The translations under genes were made by a program, and so were the position numbers. A stretch of DNA of 64,000 nucleotides from Treponema sp. OMZ 798 (GTDB taxonomy: Bacteria; Spirochaetota; Spirochaetia; Treponematales; Treponemataceae): assembly GCF_024181385.1 (NCBI RefSeq), contig NZ_CP051305.1, positions 2,604,001 through 2,668,000 of the forward strand. Reading direction: 5' to 3'. Within the stretch, counting starts at the first letter, position 1. Every line of letters starts with the position of its first letter. Shown one piece after another: positions 40,752 through 50,959 of the stretch. The notes under the pieces are model-generated. The model saw only the letters and a list, made by a program, of their open reading frames with translations, did no database searches and had not been told where the DNA came from.

Positions 40752-42866
40752 TTACACCTTAAATTTTTTAACCTCTTCAGATAGGGCTTCAATGCTTTTT
40801 TTATTTTTCTGAGTGATTTGGTTTATTTCCTGTATTGTATTGTTTATATGCACTGCACCTGCAGCCATTTCATTCATGCTGTCGGTTATAAGATCGGTTA
40901 AATTATTAAGTTTTCCCATTTCTCCCGATACAGCTGTTCCTCCTTTTAGCATTTCACCGGATCCTTCTATTACTTTTGTGGTTACCGTTCTGATTTCTTG
41001 GATTGCAAGTAGAACTTCCCTACTGCCGTTTTCTTGCTCCTTCATGGCATCTGTAAGATCGGTACTCATATTTTTTACTTTATCAGAAAGGTTAAATATA
41101 AAGTTGAATTGTTCCTCAGCCGATTTTGCAGAATCTGAAAGGGTATCGATTTCGGAGCTTAAATTTTTTAATGTGAAGGTAATGGCTTTGGCCTGAGCTG
41201 CCGATTCTTCTGCCAGTTTTCTTATTTCGTCGGCTACTACAGCAAATCCCTTTCCTGCTTCTCCTGCATGAGCCGCTTCAATAGCTGCATTCATGGCTAG
41301 AAGATTCGTCTGACTTGCAATGTGCTGAATTACACTTGAAGCTTCTAAAAGACTGCCTGATTCTTCAGCTATTTGCTGCGTTATAGCATTTGAACTTGCA
41401 ACGTTCTTTTTGCCGTCTGCCGTTGCATTTGCAAGCTCGCCTATCATATCATCGGTTTTTTCAATAGTTTGAGTGATTGAGCTTATATTTGAGGTCATCT
41501 CTTCTATTGCAGATGATGATTCTGAAACACTTGCCGCCTGAATTTCAATACTGCCATTTTGACTTTTGATTCTGTCTATTATACTGTCTACTGTTTTTGA
41601 TGTATTATCCACACTTGATGCTTGTATCAGGGCTTGCTGTTTTACTCCTTCAATTCTTGAGCTGATTTGGTTTATTTCACTTGCCGTTTCAGTCATATTT
41701 TTTGCAAGTTCATCTCCTACCATATTCATGATTTCGGTATTTTTTTCAAAGGATTTTATAGCATTCCCTATCTGTTCCATTGCGTTGTTAAAGTATGCTG
41801 ACAGCTCTCCTATCTCATCATTTGATTTTATAGGAAGTCTTACGGTTAAATCTCCGGACGTTATTTGTTTAAGGGCTTGAACAATTTTAAAAAGAGGTTT
41901 TATAAGAATATTTCTCATAAAAAATATGACTAAAAAAATCAAAACAAGTACAAAAAAAACGGCAAGTAAAATATTTACTGTAAGCAGTTTATAAAAGCTC
42001 TTAAATATGACTGCCTTTGTTACTTCAAGTGAGATATAAATGCCGGTGTCTTCTATAGGTGAAATAAATATTATTTTTTTGCTGTCTTCTATCAGCTGTT
42101 TCCTAGCCTCTATTTCAAAGTCAAAAATTTTTTGACCGATTAAATCTTTATTTTTGTTATTTAAACAAAATCCTTTATTGTTTACTAAAGATAAAGAGTA
42201 ATTTTTTATATCTTCAAAGGCTAGACTTCCAAAGTAACGGCTTAAAGGTTCAAGCCCAAGGTCTATAGTGACTACGCCTAATTTCTTTGCTCCTGAAACA
42301 ATGGGAGATGTCGCTGTTATCATTGGTACTCCGGTAACCTCATCATTATAAAGTTCGCTCCAAACAACGTTTTTCTTTTGAGCAATACCGTCATTTTTGT
42401 ACCAAACGAATTTCCGGTAGTCGTTTTTTTCGTTACTGTATTCCCAAGTCATTTTTACAGTATTATTTTCGGTGTACCAATAGGGACCGTAAAATTTTTC
42501 TCCTTCTATAACATATGGTTCAAGCCAAAAGCCTCCTCCTACGATGTTTTTATCGGACCCCATAGTTATGCTGCTTATCTTTTTGAGGTTTTCCGGATCT
42601 TGAAAGCCTAAATTAGTAATCAGTAAGGCGTAATCAATAGATTTAGTTTCCATCTTTGAAAAAATCCTACCGTAAATTATATTTGCCTCATTATCTATGC
42701 GTGACGAAAGACTTGTTTTTATATCTCCCAGAATTATGTTAGCAAATTGCTGAAAAATGATAGTTCCAATAAGTCCTGCAGAAAAAATAAAAACACAACA
42801 TACTACTGTAGAAATTTTAAAAACAAGACTTCTGCGTGCCGTTTTTTTTACCTTACTTTTTTCCAT
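40752..42866 (-). CDS. Methyl-accepting chemotaxis protein (double Cache sensor)
   Basis: A 704-residue chemoreceptor. TM1 lies near residues 14-36. A periplasmic dCache_1 sensor follows (GGGFWLEPYVI, GPYWYTEN and LVNNKGFCLNNKNKDLIG), then TM2 near 295-320, a HAMP domain (PLFKIVQALKQITSGDLTV) and a full signalling helix with the hairpin tip [38 protein letters not shown]. The ligand is unknown; dCache domains often bind amino acids. Its own sigma-70 promoter lies just upstream. Confidence 0.92.
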   Translation of the reverse strand: MEKSKVKKTARRSLVFKISTVVCCVFIFSAGLIGTIIFQQFANIILGDIKTSLSSRIDNEANIIYGRIFSKMETKSIDYALLITNLGFQDPENLKKISSITMGSDKNIVGGGFWLEPYVIEGEKFYGPYWYTENNTVKMTWEYSNEKNDYRKFVWYKNDGIAQKKNVVWSELYNDEVTGVPMITATSPIVSGAKKLGVVTIDLGLEPLSRYFGSLAFEDIKNYSLSLVNNKGFCLNNKNKDLIGQKIFDFEIEARKQLIEDSKKIIFISPIEDTGIYISLEVTKAVIFKSFYKLLTVNILLAVFFVLVLIFLVIFFMRNILIKPLFKIVQALKQITSGDLTVRLPIKSNDEIGELSAYFNNAMEQIGNAIKSFEKNTEIMNMVGDELAKNMTETASEINQISSRIEGVKQQALIQASSVDNTSKTVDSIIDRIKSQNGSIEIQAASVSESSSAIEEMTSNISSITQTIEKTDDMIGELANATADGKKNVASSNAITQQIAEESGSLLEASSVIQHIASQTNLLAMNAAIEAAHAGEAGKGFAVVADEIRKLAEESAAQAKAITFTLKNLSSEIDTLSDSAKSAEEQFNFIFNLSDKVKNMSTDLTDAMKEQENGSREVLLAIQEIRTVTTKVIEGSGEMLKGGTAVSGEMGKLNNLTDLITDSMNEMAAGAVHINNTIQEINQITQKNKKSIEALSEEVKKFKV

Positions 42867-42901
42867 ATTCTATATTCTCCCTATTTTACATATACTATTC
42901 T

Positions 42902-42930
42902 AGTATAACATAAGAAGTAATATAATGTAA
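42902..42930 (-). promoter_or_regulatory. Promoter of the dCache chemoreceptor gene
   Basis: Minus strand TTACAT (42925-42930) - 17 nt - TATACT (42902-42907), 36 nt before the ATG. A small inverted repeat ATACTA-TTC-TAGTAT (42892-42906) overlaps the -10/start region. Confidence 0.6.
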
Positions 42931-42970
42931 GTTTAAATTTTAAAATATTTTTTACTTTTATAAGAGGCTC

Positions 42971-42999
42971 TTGTGTATTTAAAGAATATGTACTATAGT
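42971..42999 (+). promoter_or_regulatory. Promoter of the ABC importer operon at 43036
   Basis: TTGTGT (42971-42976) - 17 nt - TATAGT (42994-42999), about 37 nt before the ATG of the binding-protein gene. Divergent from the chemoreceptor promoter. Confidence 0.6.
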
Positions 43000-43035
43000 T
43001 ATAGAAAGATATACATATATTGAGGGAGATTTTAA

Positions 43036-44361
43036 ATGAAAAAAATCATTTCAGCATTATCGATCGCACTGCTATTGCTTGCAATTACAAGCTGCGGCGG
43101 CAAATCGGAAAAGAACAACGCTGTTCTTAAGGTAATAAAGGAAGCCGAAGGCATGACCCTTGATCAGCTTTTCGAAAAAGCCTATCAAGAATCAAACGGA
43201 AAGGTTTTAAAAGGTCTGGGGAACTCAAGCCGGGGTAAAACTGCGGGCGAAACCTTTGTTGAAGCAATAAAGGCAAAATATCCAGATTATACAGGAAAAA
43301 TAGATTGGTCCCAGCCTAAGAACAATACTATCTTTGATCAGCTTACAAACGATAACAAAAACGTTAAGCCCGAATTTTCTATGACCCTTATCCAGGATGG
43401 AGCCCAGATTAAGTCTAAGATGATTGATACGGGTATTTTGCATAACTTTGTTCCTAAAGAGTGGAAAGAGTCTAAAGGAACCGACATGAAAGAAAACGGA
43501 AATCCCTTGGCCTTGCAGACCTTGAACAAGGTTTTTATGTACAATAACGTAGAAGCCTCAAACAAGTTTTTAAACGTATGGGATTTTGTAAAAGAAGGTC
43601 AAAGCCCCTTATTTATGGGTTTGGAATCCGAACCTATCGGAAAGAACTTTTTGCTTATGCTTACTCACGAAAAGTACTCAAAGGTTGTAAAAGCCGCCTA
43701 TGATGCTTTGCCTGAAACGGACAAGGCTTATTTTAAACCCGTTGTAGACAGCTTGGAAAAAACAGCTAAGGAGCTCGGTTTAAGCGAAAACGGCAAGTAC
43801 GCTCTCGGCTGGATTAAGCTTTTTGTTTCTCAATTTAACTTAAAAACCGATGACGGCCCCATCAGTGTAGACCTGGTAAAAAAATCCTCTAAGGATCAAA
43901 CAGGTTTATTGGTTTACTCCAAACTGCGCTCTATTAAAGAGACTGACGAATCTTCAGTAAACAATATCACTGTTGCAGCTTATCAGGACGGATATAAGGG
44001 CTTCGGGGGTTATGCCTATAAGCACTATTTGCAGGTATTAAACAATGCACCTCTTCCTTGGACTGCCTGTGCCTTTATCGCCTACATGGTAACTACAAAA
44101 GAAGGCTTCCATCCTTGGGGAAAGGATATGGGCGGATACAGCTCCAACCCTGCTATCAATCAGGACCACAGCATGGACGGCTATGTTGATGAAGAAGTAA
44201 AAGGCGAAATCAAAAAGATAAATAAATTCCCTGCCAAAAACGACAGGGGCTATGACTGGTGGACAGGAGAAGGAAAAGGCGGCTTAATTGTCGAAGACCC
44301 CGTATACTGTGCAAGCGTAACCTTTACCGTAGGTGAATGGATAAGCTCTTTAAGAAATTAA
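43036..44361 (+). CDS. ABC transporter substrate-binding lipoprotein
   Basis: A 441-residue lipoprotein. Signal peptide MKKIISALSIALLLLAITSC with lipobox AITSC. The mature protein fits the extracellular solute-binding fold used by Fe(III)/spermidine-type importers (SBP_bac_1/6/8-like), but the binding-site pattern is not recognisable. It is followed by a strong hairpin and then by a fused permease and an ATPase gene. GAGGGAG precedes the ATG. Ligand unknown. Confidence 0.82.
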   Translation: MKKIISALSIALLLLAITSCGGKSEKNNAVLKVIKEAEGMTLDQLFEKAYQESNGKVLKGLGNSSRGKTAGETFVEAIKAKYPDYTGKIDWSQPKNNTIFDQLTNDNKNVKPEFSMTLIQDGAQIKSKMIDTGILHNFVPKEWKESKGTDMKENGNPLALQTLNKVFMYNNVEASNKFLNVWDFVKEGQSPLFMGLESEPIGKNFLLMLTHEKYSKVVKAAYDALPETDKAYFKPVVDSLEKTAKELGLSENGKYALGWIKLFVSQFNLKTDDGPISVDLVKKSSKDQTGLLVYSKLRSIKETDESSVNNITVAAYQDGYKGFGGYAYKHYLQVLNNAPLPWTACAFIAYMVTTKEGFHPWGKDMGGYSSNPAINQDHSMDGYVDEEVKGEIKKINKFPAKNDRGYDWWTGEGKGGLIVEDPVYCASVTFTVGEWISSLRN

Positions 44362-44417
44362 TAGCGGTTAATTAACATTTGCTCTTATTTAAGTAATTAA
44401 AAAGAGTTTTTATAAAT

Positions 44418-44466
44418 AGGTTTCCGCTGTCTTAATTTTAAAAACGGCGGAAACCTTTGTTTTTAT
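44418..44466 (+). terminator. Terminator/attenuator between binding protein and permease
   Basis: Stem AGGTTTCCGC/GCGGAAACCT (extended by GT/AC with one-base bulges) followed by TTTGTTTTT. It should reduce read-through into the permease and ATPase genes, giving more binding protein than membrane components. Confidence 0.75.
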
Positions 44467-44477
44467 TGGAGGAGATT

Positions 44478-46280
44478 TTGACTAAGACAATTCCGCGTGC
44501 CGTATTTTTAAATCAAAGCAAAGATTTTTTTAGAAAGCCGCAAAATATGATATTGCTTATATTCGGTGTTGTGCTTTCTGTTACGACTATAGCTCCGATA
44601 GTAACTATTCTTTTGGATACAATTACAGTTCACCCCGGTACTATAGATGCCATGCATGGGCCTGACGGCTTTACCGTTTTTAACTGGAAGGATATTTTTA
44701 CCGGCTCTCTTGCTGTAAGAAATTTTTGGAGCCCGCTTACAAATACCTTGCTGCTTGCGATATTCAGCTGCATAGGAGCTATCTTAATAGGCGGCGTTTT
44801 TGCATATTTGATTACGCGTACAAATATAAAATGTAAAAAATATCTGAATATCGTTTTTATTTTTCCATATATAATGCCTCAGTGGACATTAGCTCTTACA
44901 TGGATGAACCTTTTTAAGAGCACAGCCGTTACGGGAGGCTCTAACGGAATTCTTGCAGGGCTTTTCGGCATTACGATGCCTGCATGGTGGGCAGAAGGCC
45001 TTTTCCCTTCTATAGTTGTTTTGTCCTTGCACTATGCGGCCTTTGCCTATATCTTAATAGGCGGCATATTTAAAAATATGGACTCCAACCTTGAAGAAGC
45101 AGCCTTGATCTTAAATACCTCAAAATCAAAGATATTCCGCAAGGTAACCCTTCCCTTATTAAGACCTGCAATCCTATCTACTATTTTGCTCGTATTCGGA
45201 AGTGCTATGGGAAGCTATCCCGTTCCACACTACTTAAAATTGACAACCCTTTCTACAAAATACATAGACTTAAAGGTTGTAAGGACGGGACAGGCGAGCA
45301 TTATCGGCGTAGTGATGATGGTCTTTGGAATTTTAATTCTGATTACAAACAGGCTCAGTATGAAGTCCCGAAAAAACTATACCACAATCACGGGCAAAAG
45401 CGGACAGGTCAGCAAGGTAAATGTAGGGAAAATCGGACAATATTTAATTCCTGCAATTTTAATTATCGTTACCTTATTTACAGGAATATATCCTGTTATT
45501 TCCTTTGCCTTTGAAACATTTTTACCCAACCCGGGAGATTACAGTTTTTTTAGAACCGGAGACTTTGCAAACCTGACCTTAAAATGGTGGACTCATCACT
45601 CTGCAGAAGATGTCGGTATGTACGGCCAGTTCGGTATTTTATATAACCGGGCCTTTTGGATGAGCTTTAGAGGAACCATACTCGTTGCCGTTTCTTGTGC
45701 CTTGCTTGCAGGAACAATAGGTCTTTTAATAGGCTATGCAGTAAGCAAGCACAGAAGAAACAAATTTGCAAACTATGTAAACGACATAGCTTTTTTGCCA
45801 TACCTTTTGCCTTCTCTCGCTGTAGGTATAGCATTCTTTATCTTCGGGTCGATGATGGGCATCTATGATACATTTTTGCTTTTGATAATAGTCGGAACAA
45901 TTAAGTACATTCCTTTTTCGTCGAGGAGCTCTCTTAACTCGATGCTTCAAATCAGCAACGAGATAGAAGAATCGGCTTTGATACAGGATACGCCTTGGCA
46001 TAAGCGCATGACAAGGATAATAATTCCTATTCAAAAGACGGCAATTTTAAGCGGCTATCTTTTACCCTTTATAACCTGCGTTAGAGAGCTAAGCTTATTT
46101 ATGCTTTTGTGCAGTCAGTCCAAGATAAGCACAACCATGTTGGACTATTATGACGAAATGGGCTTATACGCCTTTTCAAGTGCAATCAACTTAATTTTAA
46201 TTATATTTATTTTGGCCGTCAACTTTGGATTAAACAAACTTACAAAGGCTGGAATTGATTCGGGACTAGGAGGAAGATAA
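44478..46280 (+). CDS. ABC transporter permease, two fused membrane domains
   Basis: A 600-residue membrane protein joining two BPD_transp_1 units, about twelve TM helices, as in FbpB/iron-type permeases. The two EAA loops are at EEAALILNTSKSKIF and EESALIQDTPWHKRM. The start is a TTG at 44478 with GGAGGA just upstream; a TTG at 44457 would lie in the terminator stem. The stop codon overlaps the ATG of the ATPase gene (TAATG). Confidence 0.88.
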   Translation: MTKTIPRAVFLNQSKDFFRKPQNMILLIFGVVLSVTTIAPIVTILLDTITVHPGTIDAMHGPDGFTVFNWKDIFTGSLAVRNFWSPLTNTLLLAIFSCIGAILIGGVFAYLITRTNIKCKKYLNIVFIFPYIMPQWTLALTWMNLFKSTAVTGGSNGILAGLFGITMPAWWAEGLFPSIVVLSLHYAAFAYILIGGIFKNMDSNLEEAALILNTSKSKIFRKVTLPLLRPAILSTILLVFGSAMGSYPVPHYLKLTTLSTKYIDLKVVRTGQASIIGVVMMVFGILILITNRLSMKSRKNYTTITGKSGQVSKVNVGKIGQYLIPAILIIVTLFTGIYPVISFAFETFLPNPGDYSFFRTGDFANLTLKWWTHHSAEDVGMYGQFGILYNRAFWMSFRGTILVAVSCALLAGTIGLLIGYAVSKHRRNKFANYVNDIAFLPYLLPSLAVGIAFFIFGSMMGIYDTFLLLIIVGTIKYIPFSSRSSLNSMLQISNEIEESALIQDTPWHKRMTRIIIPIQKTAILSGYLLPFITCVRELSLFMLLCSQSKISTTMLDYYDEMGLYAFSSAINLILIIFILAVNFGLNKLTKAGIDSGLGGR

Positions 46281-47935
46281 TGCCTGAGATAATTTTACAA
46301 AACCTTACCAAAAGATGGGGGAAATTTTACGGAACGGATAATTTAAATTTAACTATAGAAAATAATTCGTTTATTACTCTGCTGGGGCCTTCAGGCTGCG
46401 GCAAAACAACAACACTTAGAATGATTGCCGGTCTTGAAACACCGACAAGCGGAAAGATAATAATCGACGGAGAAACCGTTTTTGACAGCGAACAAGGCAT
46501 AAACATTCCTGCAAATAAAAGAAAGGTCGGCTTTTTGTTTCAAAACTATGCCCTCTGGCCGAATATGACCGTCTATGAAAACATAAGTTTCGGCTTAAAA
46601 AATATCAAAGAAGAAATGCCCCTCTGCGACTTTGAAATTAAAAGAATAGACGATTTAAAAAAGATTTTAAGTGAAAGCGAAAAACTTATCGAAATTATTT
46701 CCGATTCTCAAGTTAAAGATAAAAAAGCAGGTAAAAAGCCGGACGAAAAAATTGCCTTAATTAAAATTATCGATGGGTTTATCGTCTCAGAGCATACGGC
46801 AAAAACCGTTTTGTCTTACGGACTTGAAATACTTGATAATCGGGAAGAAAAAATAAAGACAATACTTTCCGGCTTGGATGAAAAAAGAGCTGCTCTTTTG
46901 GATAGGCATAAAAAGAACGGAGTTTCAGTAAATGCAAATTATGAGCTTGTAGATTCAAATGGTGAAGTTGTAAAGAAAGTGCGTAAACTCGAAAACGAAG
47001 AAATAGACTTAATAGTCCGCCGAGTTTCCCGCATCGTAAAAATCGGAATGTTTATGGATAGGTATCCTAACGAGCTTTCAGGCGGACAGCAGCAAAGGGT
47101 TGCCATTGCCCGAACCTTGGCTCCCGGGCCTAAGGTTCTTTTTATGGATGAACCCCTTTCAAACCTCGATGCAAAGCTGCGTCTTGAAATGCGCAGTGAA
47201 TTGCAGCGCCTTCATCTGGACACAAAATCGACCTTTATCTATGTTACCCATGATCAGCTCGAAGCTATGACCTTGGCTACAAAGATATGCTTGATGGATA
47301 ACGGCCTTTTGCAGCAATATGATGCTCCCTTGGACATCTACGAAAAACCCGTAAACCTCTTTACGGCAGACTTTATAGGTAACCCCTCTATAAATTTTGT
47401 AGAAGCCGTAGGTGAGACCGGTGAAGACGGAGATTTTAATTTAACTTGTTTAGAAGGTTTAAAATTTAAATTTAAACCTGCACAAAAAATCGATTATAAA
47501 GAATGGCTTTTAAAAACGGAAGCTGAAATTAAAAAAGAAAGGGAAGAAGAAGCCGAGCGTACAAAAAACGCCGAAAAAGAAAATAAGATTTTGCCCTTTA
47601 AGTATCATATTGCAAAAACCGACGAAACCGAGCTTGCTTTAAATTCGCCAGCTCCGAGCGAAAAAGATTTTATTCTCGGCATCCGTCCCGAATTTATTAA
47701 AATACACGAAAACGGAAAACTTACCGGAACAATCTACAGCTCGATGCCCACAGGTATGGAAACAACAGTAAAAATAAAGATAGGGAACCTTCTTTTAACG
47801 GGTGTAGTATTTTTAAACATAGCCTACAAGATAGGTGAAAAAATAAACTTCGATATTGAAAGCGACAGAATTATGATCTTTTCGGGACTTAATCAGAGGT
47901 TGATTTCTTTGGGCTCCTTGGAAAAAGAAGTTTAA
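46280..47935 (+). CDS. ABC transporter ATP-binding protein with a large helical-domain insertion
   Basis: A 551-residue ATPase of the FbpC/PotA type. Walker A GPSGCGKTT (36-44), Q-loop Q88, signature LSGGQ (266-270), Walker B VLFMDEP, D-loop SNLD and H-loop THD are all present. Between residues about 110 and 238, where relatives have only a short helical segment, there is an extra ~125-residue charged helical region (around KDKKAGKKPDEK and SVNANYELVDSNGEVVKK). The TOBE region after residue 370 is also broken by a charged stretch. The motifs are intact, so it should be active. Co-translated with the permease gene. Confidence 0.9.
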   Translation: MPEIILQNLTKRWGKFYGTDNLNLTIENNSFITLLGPSGCGKTTTLRMIAGLETPTSGKIIIDGETVFDSEQGINIPANKRKVGFLFQNYALWPNMTVYENISFGLKNIKEEMPLCDFEIKRIDDLKKILSESEKLIEIISDSQVKDKKAGKKPDEKIALIKIIDGFIVSEHTAKTVLSYGLEILDNREEKIKTILSGLDEKRAALLDRHKKNGVSVNANYELVDSNGEVVKKVRKLENEEIDLIVRRVSRIVKIGMFMDRYPNELSGGQQQRVAIARTLAPGPKVLFMDEPLSNLDAKLRLEMRSELQRLHLDTKSTFIYVTHDQLEAMTLATKICLMDNGLLQQYDAPLDIYEKPVNLFTADFIGNPSINFVEAVGETGEDGDFNLTCLEGLKFKFKPAQKIDYKEWLLKTEAEIKKEREEEAERTKNAEKENKILPFKYHIAKTDETELALNSPAPSEKDFILGIRPEFIKIHENGKLTGTIYSSMPTGMETTVKIKIGNLLLTGVVFLNIAYKIGEKINFDIESDRIMIFSGLNQRLISLGSLEKEV

Positions 47936-47984
47936 TTCCTGTATGTTTTTTAATATAATCAAGTTTTTACGAGGAGAGTAAAGT

Positions 47985-49178
47985 ATGAAAAAGATTATCT
48001 TTTTTTTGTGTTATTTGTTGTTAATAACAAGTTTGGTTTTTGCTCAGGATATTAATCATGATATGATTAATCCTACCAGAAATAAAAATGCTGAGGCGGC
48101 TTATAAGGAAGGAACGAATTATTATGAAGCACAAAATTTTGAAAAAGCTGAGGAGTTTTTCAAAAAAGCCCTTAAATTCGACCCCGATTTTATTGATGCC
48201 TCTAATTTTCTGGGACTTATATATTACAGGCAAAGCAAAAATGTTGAGGCGATAAAGACCTTTGAAAAAGCCATAAAAGATGCACAAAGATTAAAGGTAT
48301 CGGATATTATGCTGCATCTTAACCTTGCTCTTGCTTATGAAGAAAATGGAATGATTGATAAAGCAATCAGTGCATATCTTCATGTTGTGGCTAATGATGA
48401 AAACAACCCTGAGGGAAATTACGGATTGGCCTTATTATTATACAATAACGGTAAAGAAGTTCGAGCTTTAGAGTTTTTTAAATATGCGTTCAATCTATAT
48501 ATGAAAAATGAATCTCATTATGCATTTCAGGCTTTATATTTTATTGCAGCATGTTATTATAAGCTCGGAGATTATAACTTAGCAAGGATGAGTTATTCAA
48601 AAATCAAGGATGACCTAATCTTAAAAGAATATGGAATTTCCAATAAAGATATTGATATGCTTAGAACTGCAGAAAAAAAAGAAAAAGAGGCCTTAAAAAA
48701 AGCAAATTTTAAATTTCAAAAATATGGATTAAATGTTAAGTCTGTTCCATATCTTAAAGAGATCCAGCCGCCAAAAAAATTTGGAATATCGGTCGAAAAA
48801 GCCTTTGAATTTACTGACGGTTCAGGCCTTGTTTATTATGCTTATGCAAAAGAAAATAAGCCAACAGAAATGGACTCAGTCTACGCCTTTATTCATCAAA
48901 CTTCTCAAAAGCTTGCAGGCAAAGAACCGTCTTTGCGTGAAATATATGCTTCAAAAATCGATCAGAGTTATACCCTTAAGGAGGAATTAGGTGCTGATTT
49001 TCAGATTGTAGATGCTCTGGTTTTCCCTCAAGCTCCGGATTTAAATCAGTATAATTATGTTTGGGTAAATGCAATATATCAAAAAGGTAATGGAATAATA
49101 TTCCAAATTGCTTTGATTAAAGATGTAGATTTTGATATGGATCAATTATTCGATTCTTATTTTAATTGCAGCTTTTAA
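47985..49178 (+). CDS. Exported TPR protein
   Basis: A 397-residue protein with a signal peptide (cleavage near TSLVFA). Residues ~35-235 hold about five TPR units (e.g. GTNYYEAQNFEKAEEFFKKA, LGLIYYRQSKNVEAIKTFEKA). The last ~140 residues are a globular domain without family recognition (VYAFIHQTSQKLAGKEPSL). Probably periplasmic. Stands alone between the ABC operon and the DUF969 operon. Confidence 0.78.
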   Translation: MKKIIFFLCYLLLITSLVFAQDINHDMINPTRNKNAEAAYKEGTNYYEAQNFEKAEEFFKKALKFDPDFIDASNFLGLIYYRQSKNVEAIKTFEKAIKDAQRLKVSDIMLHLNLALAYEENGMIDKAISAYLHVVANDENNPEGNYGLALLLYNNGKEVRALEFFKYAFNLYMKNESHYAFQALYFIAACYYKLGDYNLARMSYSKIKDDLILKEYGISNKDIDMLRTAEKKEKEALKKANFKFQKYGLNVKSVPYLKEIQPPKKFGISVEKAFEFTDGSGLVYYAYAKENKPTEMDSVYAFIHQTSQKLAGKEPSLREIYASKIDQSYTLKEELGADFQIVDALVFPQAPDLNQYNYVWVNAIYQKGNGIIFQIALIKDVDFDMDQLFDSYFNCSF

Positions 49179-49188
49179 TTTTTTATAA

Positions 49189-49217
49189 TAGACAAATATT
49201 CATATTTCTGATAAAAT
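49189..49217 (+). promoter_or_regulatory. Promoter of the DUF969-DUF979-pcp operon
   Basis: TAGACA (49189-49194) - 17 nt - TAAAAT (49212-49217), about 63 nt before the first ATG. Confidence 0.6.
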
Positions 49218-49279
49218 GCGCCGGATAAAATTATAGGTGATGAGCCGTAATTTTTGTAAACCAATAAAAGGAGTGTCTT

Positions 49280-49942
49280 ATGAACTATTTGGTTTTAATC
49301 GGCGTTGTTATTATCATCGTCGGCTTTATTTTAAAGCTCGATGTAGTTGCAGTAGTCTTGATTTCGGGACTTGTAACAGGCTTGATTGCAAAGATGGGTT
49401 TTGTTGAAGTTCTCAATGCTATCGGAACAGGTTTTGTAAACAACCGCTACATGAGTTTGTTCTTTGTTTCTTTCCCTGTAATTGCAATTATGGAGCGGTA
49501 TGGGTTAAAAGAGCGTGCTGCAGACTTTATTAAAAAAATTAAGGGTGCAAGTGCGGGTATGGTTATTTGGCTTTACATTCTTATAAGGACAATTGCTTCG
49601 GCTTTTTCGATCAGGTTGGGCGGTCATGTTCAGTTTATCAGACCCTTAATCCTCCCGATGGCTGAAGGTGCGGCTCAAAAACATATAAAGCTTACCGAGG
49701 ACGACATCGAAAAAATTAAAGGCCTTGCAGGTGCTTCCGAAAACTACGGAAACTTTTTCGGTCAAAATATCTTCCCTGTTGCATCAGGTGTTCTTTTAAT
49801 TACAGGAACACTAAAGGAGCAGGGTTTTGATATTACAAATACGGATGTAGCTAAGTACTCAATTTTTGCAGGTGTTGCAATGGTTCTTATAGCCTTGATA
49901 CAGTGCTGGCTTTTTGAAAAATCACTTAGAAAGGGGGAGTAG
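49280..49942 (+). CDS. DUF969 membrane protein
   Basis: A 220-residue integral membrane protein with about five to six helices, matching the DUF969 family (LIGVVIIIVGFILKLD, AIMERYGLKERAADFI, GGHVQFIRPLILPMAEGAAQ, ASENYGNFFGQNIFP). It is always found next to DUF979, and pcp follows here, so the pair probably forms a transporter for pyroglutamate or pyroglutamyl peptides (inference). Shine-Dalgarno AGGAG before the ATG. Confidence 0.88.
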   Translation: MNYLVLIGVVIIIVGFILKLDVVAVVLISGLVTGLIAKMGFVEVLNAIGTGFVNNRYMSLFFVSFPVIAIMERYGLKERAADFIKKIKGASAGMVIWLYILIRTIASAFSIRLGGHVQFIRPLILPMAEGAAQKHIKLTEDDIEKIKGLAGASENYGNFFGQNIFPVASGVLLITGTLKEQGFDITNTDVAKYSIFAGVAMVLIALIQCWLFEKSLRKGE

Positions 49943-49946
49943 GCTG

Positions 49947-50945
49947 ATGTTTAGTTTTATTAATAATAACAGCATGATCATCGATGAAATTATATATGGT
50001 CTTTGCGGTCTTGTTTCAATTATTACAGCCGTAATCTCCTTAAAAGATAAAAAGAATCCTATCGGAACATTCTTGTTTTGGGGAATTTTGGGTCTCTTGT
50101 TTATGTTCGGAAAGGTTCTTGTACTCAATGTGCCCTACGGCGGAGCCATCATCGGCGCTTTATTGGTAGGTCTTGGTGTTCTTACTCTTACAAAGCAGGT
50201 AAAGGTTGCAGATATTCCTTCTGCTACAAAAGAAGAAATTGTAGAAAATTCTAAAAAGGTCGGAAATAAGATTTTTATACCTGCCGTTTTGATTGGTGTT
50301 GTCGCCATGTTCTTGGCACAGATGAAGAGCTTTAAAATTTCTCTCGGAACAAATGCTGCCGGAAAAGAAATTATCTTCGGATTTACTACAGCTCAGGTTG
50401 TCGGTATAGCTTCTATCGTTGCCCTCATCTTTGCGGTTCTTTTGACCAAACCTAAGATGAAGGAATCTATTAACGATACATCAAAGATGCTTATGCAGGT
50501 AGGTTCTTCCAGCTTACTTCCCCAGCTTCTCGGTGTTTTGGGTGCAATTTTTGCAACAGCCGGCATCGGCAAAATCATAGGCCATTTTGCAAGCGGTATT
50601 GTTCCTCAGGGTGTTCCGGTCCTTGGTGTTATTGCATACTGCTTAGGTATGGTAATCTTTACAATGATTATGGGTAATGCTTTCGCTGCCTTTACCGTTA
50701 TCACAATCGGTGTAGGTGCTCCATTTGTAATTGCACAGGGCGGCAACCCTGCAATTGTAGGAGCCCTCGGTATGACCTGCGGATATTGCGGTACTCTTTT
50801 AACACCCATGGCTGCAAACTTTAACATTGTTCCTGCAGCAATTTTGGAAACCGAAAACAAATATACCCTGATAAAAGCACAAGCCTTTATGTCCTTTGCT
50901 TTGATTATTGTTCACATTATTTTGATGCTGACTCTTGCCTTTTAA
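49947..50945 (+). CDS. DUF979 membrane protein
   Basis: A 332-residue integral membrane protein with about nine helices and the DUF979 signature regions ([60 protein letters not shown]). ATG at 49947 with GGGGGAG upstream; a longer frame from 49914 overlaps DUF969 and lacks support. Partner of the DUF969 protein. Confidence 0.88.
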   Translation: MFSFINNNSMIIDEIIYGLCGLVSIITAVISLKDKKNPIGTFLFWGILGLLFMFGKVLVLNVPYGGAIIGALLVGLGVLTLTKQVKVADIPSATKEEIVENSKKVGNKIFIPAVLIGVVAMFLAQMKSFKISLGTNAAGKEIIFGFTTAQVVGIASIVALIFAVLLTKPKMKESINDTSKMLMQVGSSSLLPQLLGVLGAIFATAGIGKIIGHFASGIVPQGVPVLGVIAYCLGMVIFTMIMGNAFAAFTVITIGVGAPFVIAQGGNPAIVGALGMTCGYCGTLLTPMAANFNIVPAAILETENKYTLIKAQAFMSFALIIVHIILMLTLAF

Positions 50946-50959
50946 TTAGGAGCGATATA

